Source of the DNA: Hyparrhenia diplandra
Lineage: Eukaryota > Streptophyta > Magnoliopsida > Poales > Poaceae
Reading direction: 5' to 3'
DNA: 64,000 bases
Assembly: GCA_015847255.1 (NCBI GenBank)
Contig: JADLZK010000403.1
Coordinates: forward strand, 248,001 to 312,000
How positions within the stretch are numbered: position 1 is the stretch's first letter; every line of letters begins with the position of its first letter. Both the position numbers and the translations under genes were made by a program. Shown in pieces: positions 23,338-35,600 of the stretch. Below the pieces are notes generated by a model, which saw nothing but the letters and a program-made list of their open reading frames with translations, made no database searches and was not told the DNA's origin.

Positions 23338-24628
23338 TTGCCTAGGCGAATGTCACCAATATCCATGGTCCTCATGGCATTCTCCAAGTTGGAACCACTC
23401 ACATCATTATGATTTTCAACTTCATTTTGAGAGCCTTGGGTTTCATCAAATTCAACATTATGAACCTCTCCAAGCTTGCCACTACCCAAGTTCCACACTC
23501 TATATGCTTTGCTTGTGGTTGAATATCCAACTAAGAAACCTTCATCACATTTCTTGTCAAACTTGCCCAATCTTGTGCCTTTCTTGAGAATGTAGCATTT
23601 GCATCCAAAGACTCTAAAGTAACCAATATTGGGCTTCCTCCCATTGAGTAACTCATATGGTGTCTTGCCAAGCATCCCATGGCAATAGAGACGGTTGCTA
23701 CAATAGCAAGCCGTGTTGATAGCTTCGGCCCAAAAGGAATGGCTAACATTGTATTCACTAAGCATTGATCTTGCCATTTCAATCAAGGTTCTATTCTTTC
23801 TCTCAACTACACCATTGGATTGAGGAGTGTAGGTTGGTGAAAATTGATGTCCAATTCCTAGCTCATCACACAACTCTTCAATTCTTGTGTTTTTGAACTC
23901 ACTCCCATTGTCACTTCTAATCTTCTTGATGGATGTTTCAAATTCATTTTGCACTCTCTTGACAAAGGTCTTGAATAGCTCAAACACATCATTCTTGTCA
24001 TGTAAAAAAGAACACCCAAAGTGTATCTAGTGTAGTCATCAACTATGACAAAACCATACTTGTTGCCTCCAATGCTTGAATATGATGTTGGCCCAAACAA
24101 GTCCATGTGTAGCAACTCAAATGCCTTGCTTGTACTCATGATGCTCTTGGTTGGATGTGCATTGCCATGTTGCTTCCCGACTTGACATGCTCCACAAGGT
24201 TTGTCCTTCTCAAACTTCACATCATCCAAGCCTCTAACCAAGTCATGCTTCACTAACTTGTTTAATTGCTTCATCCCAACATGACCAAGTCTTCTATGCC
24301 ACAACCACCCTTTGCTAGCTTGTGAGAGTAAGCATGTTGTCAATTTGGCTTCCTTGGACTTGAAATCAACAAGGTAGAGATCACCATGTCTAAATCCCTT
24401 GAAGATCATATTGGCACCATCACCACTAACTACTTCAACTTCTTGACTTGTGAATATGCACTTGTAGCCATGGTCACAAAGTTGAGAGACCGACAATAGG
24501 TTGTAATCAAGATGATCAACTAGCAACACTTTGGATAGACTCTTTTCTTGGGTAATTGCTATCTTGCCTAATCCCAAACACATTGCCTTTCTTGTCATTG
24601 CCAAATGTGATAGACTCATATTCATCAA
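23334..24628 (-). pseudogene. Copia integrase
   Basis: The GAG-pre-integrase zinc finger shows HX4H (WHRRLGH) and CX2C (CGAC). The catalytic core has Asp in HMDLFGPTS, Asp in IRSDNGSEF and Glu in NGVVERKNR, so the DDE triad is present. One frameshift at about 24,000 divides the core between two frames (23,858-24,628 and 23,334-23,987). Integrase inserts the cDNA and makes the 5-bp target duplication. Confidence 0.85.
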
Positions 24629-25689
24629 TGCCCTTGATGCTAATAGTCTTGAACATATTGAAATCCCCGGTCATGTGTTGAGTGCACCCACTATCCATTA
24701 TCCAATGCTCTCCTCCGGCACGGTAATTGATCTACAAGACAAGATCAATTCTTCTTAGGTACCCAATGTTGCTTGGGTCCTTCAAGGTTAGTCACCAAGG
24801 CCTTTGGTACCCAAATGGCTTTCTTCTTTGAGCCCATCCATGGTGTACCAATGAACCTAGCACGAACACCATTGTTCTTCTTTACAAGCATATAAGAATG
24901 ATCAAGCTTGATAGAAGTAACATTGGTTCTCTTGTTCATGCACTTTTGCTCTACATGACCAACTTGCTTGCAAACTTTGTAATAGCTTCCATTGTTCTTC
25001 ACAAAGTATGTCTTGTGAGTAACAAGGGCGGCCTTGCCTTTCTTGGGGGTATAGCCTAAGCCTTCCTTATACAAGGATGCCCTTTGGCTACCCAAGCACA
25101 TAAGCAAGCGGTCCTCACCACCATAGGCCTTAGCCAAGGAGTGATTGAGCTCCTTCACTTTCCTCTTTAAACAAGCATTCTCATGAATAAGCATAGGGTT
25201 GCAAGTATCTTCACTAGAGATGGATGTGCTAGTGATAATGCTAGTGGAGGTGTCACACTTGGGAGATGATTCATCAACTAGAAGATCACACATGATGCTA
25301 GCATGACATGTACTAACATCTTCCACTACTTGGCACAACTTGTGCTCTTCTAGTAGAGAGGAGTGAGCTTTCTCTAACTTAGAATGAGACTTCTCAAGCT
25401 TCTTATGGTCTACCTTTAGACTCTCATAAGATGCCCGAAGCTCCTCAAGTTCTTGCTTAAGGCTTTTATTTCCTTTTCGCAAGCCCTTGGCCTCCTTCCT
25501 ACTATCCTTGTACATGTCAATGCTATCATCAAGCATGGTTTTCAATTCATCCTTAGTGTAAGTTGGCTCCTCATCATCACTACTACTATCACTATCATCA
25601 TCATCATCTTTAGTGATAGATTGTACCTTAGTGGCCTTAGCCATGAAGCATGATGAAGGAGTGTCGAAGAGGGAGATCTTGTCATGCAT
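24516..25689 (-). pseudogene. Copia gag C-terminal coiled coil and aspartic protease
   Basis: 24,745-25,689 encodes an acidic, heptad-rich region (LKQELEELRASYESL) of the kind found after the knuckle in SIRE gag, ending KQHWVPKKN at a premature stop. A second frame (24,516-24,698) opens with the protease active site MDSGCTQHMTG. The protease matures the gag-pol polyprotein. A small indel separates the two parts. Confidence 0.75.
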
Positions 25690-26871
25690 AGCAAGGTGAG
25701 CTTGTCCTTCTTCTTCTTCTTGTCCTCCTCCTCTTCATCACTTGAAGAAGAAGATGAGCCATCACTATCCCACATTGCCACATGGGACTCATTCTTCTTC
25801 TTGGGCTTCTTCTCCTTCTCATTCTTGGCATCATTCTTCTTTCTAGCTTTCTTGATGCCCTTCTCATCATCACTATCATAGGGGCACTCCGCAATCAAGT
25901 GACAATCATCATGGCAACGAAAGCATGTCATGTTGCCTTCATTCTTGCCATCCTTGGTCTTCTTCTTGAATGATTGCTTCTTCTTGTTCTTCTTTGATGA
26001 GATGTAGCTCTTCTTCACATACTTGCCCAACTTCCTCACAAAGAGGGCCATGTGCTCATCAATTTCACTCCCACTTGTAGAGGTGCCATCCTCTTCATCA
26101 CTTGACTCTTCCTTCTTCTTCTTGCCCTTGGATGAGGAACTAGCTTTGAGTGCTAGGCCTTTCTTGTCTTCTTTCTTGTCCTCATCCTTGGTCTTCTTGT
26201 TTGCCTTGTTGATGAGCTCTTGCTTCTTTGAATCATTTCTAAATGAGTCATCGGTCATCACTTCATCAAGCAATTGATTTGGTGTCAAGAGCTTCAAGTT
26301 GGTCTTCACAAGCACGGTCTTGAGTGTCTCAAATCTCTCCGGTAAGCACCTCAAGAACTTCATGTTGAAAGTTGTGTCCTTGATGTCTTCACCAAAGTGC
26401 TTTGAGATCGTTCACCAACACTTGCATGCGGTGGAACATCTTAAGCACACTCTCATCGTCCTCCATCTTGAAGCTATTGAATTGCTCAAGCTTGATGTAG
26501 GCTTTTGCTTGCTTGACTCCATCGGTGCCCTCATAGCACTCTTCTAGCTTCTTCCAAATCTCATGAGCAATGGTGAGTGTCTTGACTTGCTCAAACACTC
26601 TATCATTGAATGCCTCATGGAAAGCACTCACGGCCACATCATTGGCATAGATTTTCTTCTCTTCGGCGGCGGCGGTTGGCTCATTTGGCTTTGCGACCTC
26701 AAACTTGTTCTCCGTGACAATCCACACTTCTCGATTGATTTGCTTGAGGTGTGCGGTCATCTTCAACTTCCAATGCCCAAAGTTGGTGCCATCGAAAGGT
26801 GGCGCCTTCTTGGTGTTGTTGACATGGAAAGTAGCCATTGTTTTGTCACCGTTGGATGTTAAGCCACTCAA
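25542..26871 (-). pseudogene. gag: Copia gag (UBN2/DUF4219 type) with CCHC knuckle
   Basis: The first frame (26,389-26,871) contains APPFDGTNFGHWKLKM, the start of retrotransposon gag UBN2/DUF4219 domains, probably initiating at MATFHVNNTKK. After a frameshift near 26,385 the second frame (25,542-26,363) starts MKFLRCLPERFETLK. It has a long Lys/Ser/Glu-rich linker and a complete CX2CX4HX4C knuckle (CFRCHDDCHLIAEC, with Cys where Gly is usual). Gag forms the virus-like particle and binds element RNA. The shift is a small indel. Confidence 0.85.
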
Positions 26872-26884
26872 ATACGGTGCCTCG

Positions 26885-26896
26885 GCTTTGATACCA
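26885..26896 (-). other. Primer-binding site of the SIRE-type element
   Basis: Reverse complement TGGTATCAAAGC, two bases inside the 5' LTR, is complementary to the 3' end of plant initiator tRNA-Met (usual match TGGTATCAGAGC). It fixes the minus orientation and the 26,899 LTR edge. Confidence 0.8.
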
Positions 26897-26898
26897 CT

Positions 26899-28613
26899 TG
26901 AAAGGTCCTAATGGCTAGAGGGGGGGTGAATAGCCTATTAAAAATTCTAAAAACAACACTAAGCAAGGCGGTTAGTAAATAATACTGGCGTAGCACAAAT
27001 GCAAATGCTTCGAGCTAATTCGCAAGCCTCCTAGCAATTCTATCAAGTCTAATATCTCTAATCACACACAAAGGCTAGGTTGCTAAGTTACTCCTAGGTG
27101 GACAAGCAATTCTAACTAATTCTACCACTAGGAGCTAACAAGACTAAGCAAACTACTCAACTAAGCACCCTAACAAGAAAACTACCAAAGTAATGCAAAG
27201 AGGTGCTAGAATACAATACCACCGGTGTAGTGTCGAGGTTGTGGCCAATCACCGTGATCACCAAGAAATCTCCAACGAGCTAGAACAAGTGACACGATGA
27301 TTTTTCACGAGGTTCACGTGCTTGCCAAGACGCTACTCCCCGTTGTGGCGACACACTCACTTGACGGATGACAAGCAATGGCCAATGCCAAATCCCCGGT
27401 GGGAGCTCAATCAACCGATCACAAGAGAGGGTCCTACAAGCCACGAGCAATCCACTAGTGCTCCTTTCGCGATCTCCCGCGGGGTAAGAAACGACCCCTC
27501 ACAATCACCACCGGTGTGGCCTCGAACAAGCTCCAATCGAGCTCAACACCGCCTCTTGCTCCAAGCCGCTAGGGAACAGGGCAAATTCCCAAGAGTAACA
27601 AGATCCCGCGGCTTCTCCAAGGATGAAGTGCTTCTAAATGCAACCGATGCAAGCAATGCACTTCTATCTCTCTCAATCTCACCAAGAATCCGAATTAGTG
27701 ATGAGGAGATGAGTGGAGAGGAGTATCACAAGCTCACAAGTGTGTAGGAGTGTTCAAATGTGCAAGAGAGAGCTCCAAATACCAGGCCAAACAAGTATAT
27801 ATAGAGACCCCCTCGAAAGAGCCGTTGGAGTTCAAAATGGGCTCAATGCGGGGTGCTGGGACGCTGGCGTGACGGACGCACCGGTGGTCGGTCCGGCGTC
27901 CGATCCACGCTTCCGGCCGCTACCGGCAAGGGTCGGCCCCTCGGTGGCGCCCTCCTCCGTAGCGTCCGGTCGCGGCGTCCGGGCACCGGAAGCATCCGTC
28001 CGGCTTCGGCCGGCGTCCGGTCAATTTCGCCTATGCTCAGCGCTCGCCAGACGCGACGGCCGGGCGCTTCCGGTCGGTCGCGTCCGTCACTTTTTCCCGT
28101 CCGGCCGCCTGCGGACTAAAGCATCTTCTTCCTTTTCTTTGCTCTTTGCTTCCAACTTGCTTTCGCCTCTTGCCATAGGTTGCCAACACGTCCAAGATGA
28201 CCACGTTATCACCAATGTTAGCACGTCGAGATGTTAGGCAAGATCGAAGTTAGTGCTCTCATGTCCTAAATGCAATATGCAAGTCAATTGGACCTAGAAG
28301 CACTTCATGCAAGGATTGTCGCGGCATCCCCTCTTGATAGTCGGCTATCTATCCTATAATGTGATCACACGCTCTATCGTGTCTTGATCACGAAAGGAAA
28401 AACCCTATCAAGTATACCTTTGCCTTGATCTCCCGGGTTCCTCTCAAGCCGATCATCGAGCTTGACGATCCATCAAGTCCACCGACATTGTCCGTGTTCA
28501 TGATCATCATGCTCCTTGTCATCCACTTAATCCTTTCTTAAGATACATACTTAGAGCAAAGGATTAGTCCACAAGTGTCGTCATCAATTTCCAAAACCAA
28601 ACATGAGATTTCA
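26899..28613 (-). repeat. 5' LTR of the SIRE-type Copia element
   Basis: A 1715-bp LTR with TG...CA ends. In element orientation it opens TGAAATCTCATGTTTGGTTT, closely matching the start of the complete solo LTR at 50,988, which supports this boundary. It ends in the family-typical stretch read on the plus strand as TGAAAGGTCCTAATGGCTAG. A TATATA promoter motif lies at about 27,796-27,805 and a CCGGTC-rich block at about 27,850-28,110. Confidence 0.8.
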
Positions 28614-28618
28614 CCCGC

Positions 28619-31490
28619 TAAATAAGATAGATGAGTTAGACAAAAAGCCGAGAATGTTATACTAGATCAATCAAGTGGACCTAAAATATGTTCTTAGTGC
28701 AAGGCTTGCTGAGCTATTGAGAGAGGAAGAATTAAAGTGGTACCAAAGGGCAAAAGTAAAACACCTTATAGAAGGAGATTCGAACACAAAATACTTTCAT
28801 CCGATAGCTAATGGTAGACATCGTAAAACTCGTATTTTCGGTTGGAGGATGGTAACAAAGATAATTTTCGGTGATGCTCGAGTTAAAGGAGCGTATCACT
28901 AGTTATTATAAAAACTTGTTTGGGCCTTTAGATGTCTCCCAATTTAATCTGGATGAGACAAGGACCGATGATATCCCACAAGTGTCCCCGCTAGAAAATG
29001 AGTTGCTAACGGAACCTTTCTCTTTTGAGGAAATCGAGCTGCGATTTTTTCGGATGGAGCACAATAAGGCCCCGTGCCCGGATGGTTTCCCCCCGAGTTC
29101 TATCGGGCGTTTTGGCATTTGATCAAAGATGACTTGATGGCTCGTTCACGTGATTTTTATGAGGGAAATTTACCACAGAATCGCCTAAACTTTGGCAACA
29201 TTATTCTCGCTTCTAAAGAAGAAAGATGTGAAAGTGATTCAAAGATATGGACCCATCTGTTATTGAATGTATCTTTCAAAATTGTTACTAAAGTCGCAAC
29301 TAATAGGTTGTCGGCCATTGCACGAGAAGATAATCAGCCCAACTCAAACAGCTTTTTTACCGGGGAAGAAATATTATGGAAGGTGCGTAATTCTCCACGA
29401 AACAATACATGAACTCCATTCAAAAAAAGAAAGATGGAATCATTTTTAAAATTGATTTTGAGAAGGCATATGACAAAGTTAATTGGAATTTCTTACAACA
29501 AACGATGAGAATGAAAGGTTTTTCGGAAAAATGGTGCCAATGGGTAAGATGTTTTTCTTGAAGGCGGAAATGTGAACCTAAAGATCAATGATCAATTAGG
29601 TCCCTATTTCCAAACAAAAAAGGTTTAAGGCAAGGGGATCCCATGTCACCCATACTATTTAACATAGTGGTTGATATGGCAAGTACTCATTGCTAGAGCC
29701 AAACAAGCTAACCAGGTGGAAGGAATAATTCCCCATCTTATTCAAGATGGTTTGTCCATTCTCGCGGTATGCGGATGATCTGATTATCTTCATGAGCCAC
29801 GATGTTGAAAAGGCGGTTAATATGAAACTATTATTAACTACCTTTGAACAACTATCGCTTGAAGATAAACTTCCATAAGAGTGAGCTTTTTTGTTTTGGA
29901 AAAGCAAAAGAACAGGGAAGAATTTTATTCGCAGCCTATTTGGATGTGTTTTCTGGATCTTTTCCATTCCGGTGCACAGGAATCCCTATGAATGTTAGGA
30001 AATTGAATAACAAAGACTGGAAGTTAATTGAAGAAAGAATAGAAAAAAAGCTTAGTATTTGGAAAGGAAAACTCTTGTCAATAGGGAGGTAGGTTGGTCT
30101 TGATAAACTCGGTGCTTTCTAGTTTACCGATGTTTATGATGTCTTTTTGAGCTTCCTCGTGGGGTGCTTGAAAAAATTGATTGTTTTAGATCACGCTTCT
30201 TCGGCAAAATGATCAACATAAAAAAAAGTATAGGTTGACAAAGTGGGAGGTTTTACGCCAACCAAAAAGAACAAGGAGGACTAGGAATTCTAAAACGGAT
30301 ATTCGGAATAAATGTCTCGTTAAGTAAGTGGTTATACAAATTATTAAATGAAGACGGTATGTGGCAAGAATTAATTCGAAATAAGTATGTTAAAAACAAA
30401 CCAATTGGAAGTTGTGTTAAAAACCAATGAGACTCTCACTTTTGGAAAGGTTTAATGAATATGAAAGATTGCTTTTGGACTTTGGTCGCTTTAACATTAA
30501 AGATGAGTCCCAAACTAGGTTCGGTTTGATACACAGGTTGGGCAATAAACCCTTAAAAGACAAATTCCCTTCATTATTTAATATTGTATGATCAAAACAA
30601 GATTCGGTAGCCCAAGTGCTTAGTAGCGTGCCGCTAAATGTCTCATTCGGGAGACATTTAACCGGGGTAATCTAGCCGCTTGGCAACGTAATTGTTAAGC
30701 GTCGATACAAGATATTACTTTAATGGAGGAGAGAGATACTTTTGTTTGGGGTTTAAATGCATCCGGATGTTTTACGGTCAAATCCATGTATCTTTGCGTT
30801 AATTAACAATGGCATTCGCGGTGTCACAGGATATTTGGCGTATTAAGGTACCAATGAAAATAAAGATTTTTCTATGGTATTTAAAAAGGGTGTGATTTTA
30901 ACTAAAGATAATTTAGTTAAACGTAGATGGAATGGTGACAAGAACTGTTCTTTTTGCCATATTCCGTAATCAATTCAACACCTATTTTTTGACTGTGGTT
31001 ATGCAAAATTTACGTGGCGAAGCGGTACATTTCTTGTTTGGTCTATCACCACCGACAAATATGAATGACTTATTTGTGCGATGGACTAAGATTGCAAACA
31101 GAAAAGTAAATTCATTGTTATTAACGGCAGCTTCAGCTTTACTCGGGCAATTTGGATAACAAGGAATGAAGTGGTTTTTGATAAATGTAGACCAAAATCT
31201 TTCTTGCGAGGTGCTATTCGTGGGAACGGCCGCTTCACAAGGCAAGTCTCCAGCAGGTCGAGGATCGGCGTGACCAGCTTATCTAAGGGCTGCAAGATGC
31301 GTTGAAACGTCGGCGTTGATTTTTTTTGTTCCAGGGGGATGGCTTTCCTCAAGATTTATTGGTCATGTTTAGATTAAACCTGTCTTTGTTCCTAGTGTCT
31401 ATCAAATTGTGGCTGGCTGGTTGTTCAGTTTCAGCAGTTGGTGTCCAAAACTTCGGTTGTAATAATTGGTGCGATTCTATCTATTGATAG
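28619..31490 (+). pseudogene. LINE ORF2, 3' part: reverse transcriptase and zf-RVT
   Basis: Resumes with KYVLSARLAELLREEELKWY and GDSNTKYFH (linker before RT). RT blocks follow: FKIDFEKAYDKVNW (about 29,445-29,490), QGDPMSPILFN (about 29,632) and the catalytic YADD (29,768-29,779, in RYADDLIIF). Near 30,945 a CSFCHIP...HLFFDC motif marks the zinc-binding zf-RVT domain of plant LINEs. RT copies element RNA at a nicked target. The frame shifts often, so it is inactive as read. Confidence 0.75.
28620..28680 (+). other. Junction where LINE ORF2 resumes after the Copia insertion
   Basis: Left of the Copia element the LINE reads a Lys-rich segment ending at 11,146. At about 28,620 it resumes with ATAAGATAGATGAGTTAGAC, coding for a KIDELDKK-like segment that normally follows directly. 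This shows the Copia element was inserted into an existing LINE. Confidence 0.6.
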
Positions 31491-31529
31491 ATGAAGCTCG
31501 GATTCGTTCCATTATCTAAAAAAAAACGT

Positions 31530-32055
31530 CCGCAACCTTCTCTCCATCCTGGTAGATACGATGGACTCATACAACACATTGATTTTGTGCTGCTCGATGA
31601 AAAGGTAGTTCCTTCCATTCTCCACGCTTTCTCTTTTCATCAGTGTAGGCCACGTCATATAATATCTGTCATGCTTTTGTTATAGGAAACAACATCCATG
31701 CTGGGATTTTATTAAGACCTGAGGTTGAAGAGAAAAGTACTCAGGTAGAGGAGGGTGCCATCTATGTTATCAGTCATTTCAGGGTGTCTAGTTCAAAGGC
31801 TCCACTGATTTCAGGTTCAGGTGTGTATACTAGCCCTTCTCTAGCGCTATTTTGCATCATCGTACTTGCACGTGATGTGCTTTTCTGGGTTTTGCGAAAA
31901 ACATGATTAGAAAGGCTAGTGGCGGGTGGTTTTTCGTAAATTTGTCCCACCTCCACTTCTATCCATCGGATGAGGATCCTATGACCCGATTTGAGTTTCC
32001 AAAGTTTGCACGGGGTGGTCGGTTTACAGGATACGCCCAGTTTATACAAGTGTAT
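31530..32055 (+). pseudogene. RPA-like OB-fold (DUF223-type) gene fragment
   Basis: Two exons join cleanly: exon a ends HIDFVLLDEK at donor AAAG|GTAGTT (31,604/31,605), an 81-bp intron ends TTGTTATAG (31,685), and exon b continues GNNIHAGILLRPEVEEK and then EEGAIYVISHFRVSSSKAP. A third block (about 31,955-32,045) has DEDPMTRFEFPKFA. This order resembles the first OB-fold of plant RPA70-like/DUF223 proteins, which bind single-stranded DNA and are also carried by plant Helitrons. Nothing before exon a is seen because the LINE tail abuts it. It could be a host gene broken by the LINE or a Helitron-captured copy. Confidence 0.5.
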
Positions 32056-32655
32056 TACTTGTCTATATCAAAGGCTAGATTGTTCGGATTTTCCTCGTAT
32101 ATGTTCATATTTATAGAATGTTTTTGCCATTTATGTTATGATAAGCCGTGAAAGCCGATTAAACAAACACATTTGTTCGGTTATAGTAAAGGATTTTGCC
32201 ATGCTTGTTTACACATCTACTATAGTTTATGCAAGTCGGCTATTTTGATGATCATGCTCGATATACTTGTGTGCATTTAGCCGGTTTCATGAGTTTTATC
32301 AGTTTGCGCATGATTTCGACTCTCTTAGTCGCCTTTTTCGGCTGGCACGTTCCGCTTCAAATTGCAGGGTCAAATTGATTGGCATGCCCGAAAGTTCGCA
32401 TGCCTAATTGTGTTCGCAAGAGGGTTGACCACTTTTGTGTCAACAATAGTCGTACTCAAGGGCTTATCTTTTAGCTTCGCGCTTGAACAATCCAAATGAG
32501 CTTTTATTTTTACTCTTGTACTAACTAATAATGAGCAGGACCCTATTTCGAAATCTTGAGGCAGCTTTGGCCAACACTCATGTCTGGTTTGCTCGTTTCG
32601 GGGCATGAATTGAAACGATTTGAATCAGAACTAGAGGGAGGGAGAACCGTGTCCT
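32056..32655. other. P450 3' flank, no gene recognised
   Basis: AT-rich sequence between the RPA-like fragment and the P450 stop codon. No reading frame or repeat is supported. Confidence 0.4.
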
Positions 32656-35600
32656 CTAGCAGAAACAGCGCTGCGTGGCAACGGCGTAGAGTGGAACCTT
32701 CTTCCGCGACGAGACCCCGTTCGTCTCCTGCATGTCCAGCTCCGCCTCGCCCTCCGGCAGCGCCCAGTCGAACCGTGCGACGAGGTTGGCGAGCGCGAGC
32801 TCCACCACGGACATGGCGAAGTCGACGCCCGGGCACATCCGGCGCCCTGCGCCGAACGTTATCAGCTGGAAGTGGTGGCCCCGGAAGTCCACCCCGCTGC
32901 CGACGAACCTCTCCGGCCGGAACTCGTCCGGCGACTCCCACGCCTCCGGGTCCCTTCCGATGGCCCAGGAGTTGACGATCACCACGGTGTCGCTCGGGAT
33001 GTCATACCCGTGGCTGATTCGAGTGGCCTGCATGGACTTGTGCGGAAGCAGCAGGGGGCGCCGGCGTGTGCAGCCGTAACGTCTCCTTGATCACTGCTCT
33101 CAGATAGTCCATTCCGGCCAGATCTTGTTCGCCGATAATGTTGCTATGGTCGTCGCTGCTGGTGCTCCGACGAGCTTGTGCCACCTCGCGCTGCAGCTTC
33201 TGCATGACTTGCTTGTTGCGGAGCAGCTCTGTCATGGCCCATTCCAGGACGATGATGGTGGCCTCTGTCCCGGCTCCGAACAGGTCCTGCATTCAAAACT
33301 CAGGATCAACTAAGCAGAGCAGCCAGATGCACGGATGCATGCATGACATAGGTATTTGAGCTTTGCTACCGTAACCCAAATGATTGTGAGTCATTCATTT
33401 AAGTCGATTTGATGGTTGGAATAACTTATTACTTCTTGGGAGGTACTCACTCCGTCCCATTGAGTTTGTCACCCCGGATTCCGTGCCATTTTATTCGATG
33501 CTTTGTGTTATTCAAATTTTTGCATAAATATAATTTATTTTGTTACGACTTATTTTATCAATGAAGATACTTAAAAATTGATTAATTTATTTTATGATTT
33601 GCATAAACATTTGAATAAGACGGATGATCAAACATGAAGTTCAAAAAGTCAAAAACATTTAACTCCATGGGACGAGGGAGTAATAGGTGAAATAAGAAAA
33701 GTTTTAGATATAAAGATCTTTTTCATAGATCTAATTGATACATACATAATCAATTATATACAACGAGTCTTTATTTTTTGCAAGTTTTGACATAACTCAA
33801 TTACTTTTTTTAGCACTTGAACGCTACCTATAACATGCGTATACATGTGCCCAACTTACATGTACATATTTCAAAAACAATTACATACACATGTATGAAA
33901 CTATGTGCTCCATATACGTGACAACTACATGTTTTATTTCAACGTCTTCTTAATTTTACAATATAATTTCATTTGAGTCAGCATAATGTACACAGTTGAT
34001 TATGCATGTTAGTTTACAAAAATTGACGTCTAAAAAAATATATTGTAACATATATTTTGTAACGGGATAAAATGTGTTAGCTGTTGTATATTATATGTCC
34101 AACGAACTTTCTATACTTCATATGGTAATATATACACACGCCACTACCGGATTCCAACCGTTTGCTCAGAGCCTTAAGCACTCGGCAAACAAAGAAATCC
34201 CCTCGGCAAACCATTTTGCCGAGCACTTTTATCGGACGCTCGGCAAATGTTTGCCGAGAGCCAAATAAGCACTCAGCAAACAAAATCTAACACTAACGTG
34301 GGTAACGGTCATTAACGGTTGTTTGCCGAGTGCCATAACGGCAAGCACTTTCGACAAACAAGACATTGTTTGCGAGAGCCAGCCTGAAAGCACTCGGCAA
34401 ATAACCCTCGTTTGCCTAGTGCTTTCCAGCCTGGCACTCGACAAGTAGTCATTGTTTGCCGAGGGTCAGTTGCCATAGCACTTGGCAAACACTTTACTCG
34501 GCAAAAATTACTTGAAATGCATTTAAATAGTTAAATATAGCAAACTAATGCAAAAAAATCACCAAACTTTAACATGGTATGTTACATGTTTTACTTAGAG
34601 GGCACAAAAATTCTGAAGGTCTAAAACATGAAATAAAAAAACGTTTGCCCAGGGCCTAGAGTTAACACTAGGCAAACAAGAGTGTTTGCCGAGGGCCAGG
34701 ATAATACACTTGGCAAACATTAATGTTTACCGATCGCTAACGTTCGCCCTCGCAAACGCTTAACGGCGGGTCCCCATTCACGGCGGACGACTGTTTGCCG
34801 AGAGGGAATTATTTGCCGAGCATGTGAGCACCTCAGAGACTCGGCAACTATACACCTTTGCCTAGTGCCTACTGTTTGGTCCTCGGCAAACATATGTGTT
34901 TGGCGAGCGCTTCTGTTTGCCGAGGGTTTTTATAGACACTGAGAAAATATGTTGTTTGCCGAGAGCCCGATTTTTCGGCTCTGGGCAAACAGTTGGGCCC
35001 CTCGGCAAAAGGCTCATTTCCGGTCGCATGCATGGATCCGCCCGTCCATTGAATAAGCAAAGGGCTGCATGGCCGGCATCCTGTTTTTGTTTTTCCCCTG
35101 TATGAGGGATTTAAAAATATTGTCTAATTAATTAAATTAAAAAAACTAAAAAATCAATGACTCAAATTTATTTTAAGTATTACCTCCTAGTAAGTAAAAG
35201 TGTACCACTTTTTACATATTTTACCTCCAAGAGAGCCTTCACGTTGTCCTTGCTGAGGCGCCACTCAGCATCAGTCGTTGGTTCCTTCTGCTGTAGTGAC
35301 AGCAACACCTGGATGAAAGAAGAATCGTCTCTCGCTTCTTCATCACCCGACAATGGCATCACAGCCGCGTCCAGGATCTCGTTGAGAATCCGGTCGATCG
35401 TCTCGAATGCTCTCGTAACCCTGGCGTCCGTGCCGTCGACGTAGCTCACCCAGGAGAGCCACGGGATGTAGTCGCCGACGTAGAAGGCGGAGAGCAGCAC
35501 GTTGCTCTCCTCCAGCAGCGCGTCCACCTTGGCGCGCCACCCGTTGTTCCCGGCGGTGCGCAGTCCGAGCACGATCCGCCCGGCCACGTCCTTGGCGAAA

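Larger units (their letters stand above)
11147..28613 (-). mobile_element. SIRE/Maximus-type Copia LTR retrotransposon, split by a nested element
   Basis: The element lies on the minus strand. The 5' LTR is at 26,899-28,613, a primer-binding site complementary to initiator tRNA-Met at 26,885-26,896, gag-pol at 21,530-26,871, and the 3' LTR at 11,147-11,351 plus 19,570-20,861. It sits in LINE ORF2. The left flank is CTCTT and the right flank reads CCCGCT, so the target duplication is degraded if present. The 3' LTR lacks about 220 bp at its element-5' end compared with the 5' LTR. Gag, protease, integrase, RT and RNase H are all recognisable, but the polyprotein frame is broken at about 26,385, 25,690, 24,740, 24,000 and 23,070. 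Confidence 0.85.
6225..31528 (+). mobile_element. L1-type LINE retrotransposon, split by nested LTR elements
   Basis: One non-LTR element in two pieces, 6225 (approximate) to 11,146 and 28,619 to 31,528, together about 7.8 kb. In order it shows a GC-rich 5' region, ORF1 with an RGG-rich N-terminus and CCHC knuckle, ORF2 with endonuclease, reverse transcriptase (YADD at 29,768-29,779) and a C-terminal zf-RVT-type CxxC...H...C motif near 30,950, and a 3' end ATTATCT followed by nine A (31,520-31,528). The SIRE element entered ORF2 between the endonuclease and RT domains. Many stops and shifts make it inactive. The 5' limit and flanking target duplication could not be fixed. Confidence 0.75.

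Noticed and set aside
25684..26277. Plus-strand frames rich in Phe, Leu and Ser, looking like membrane proteins
   Set aside because: They are the antisense shadow of the Lys/Glu-rich Copia gag linker.
20861..28390. TTGATCA as the true edge of the outer Copia LTR
   Set aside because: The solo LTR at 50,988 starts with a sequence matching the reverse complement just left of 28,613, so the LTR runs on to 28,613 and the 3' copy is truncated.
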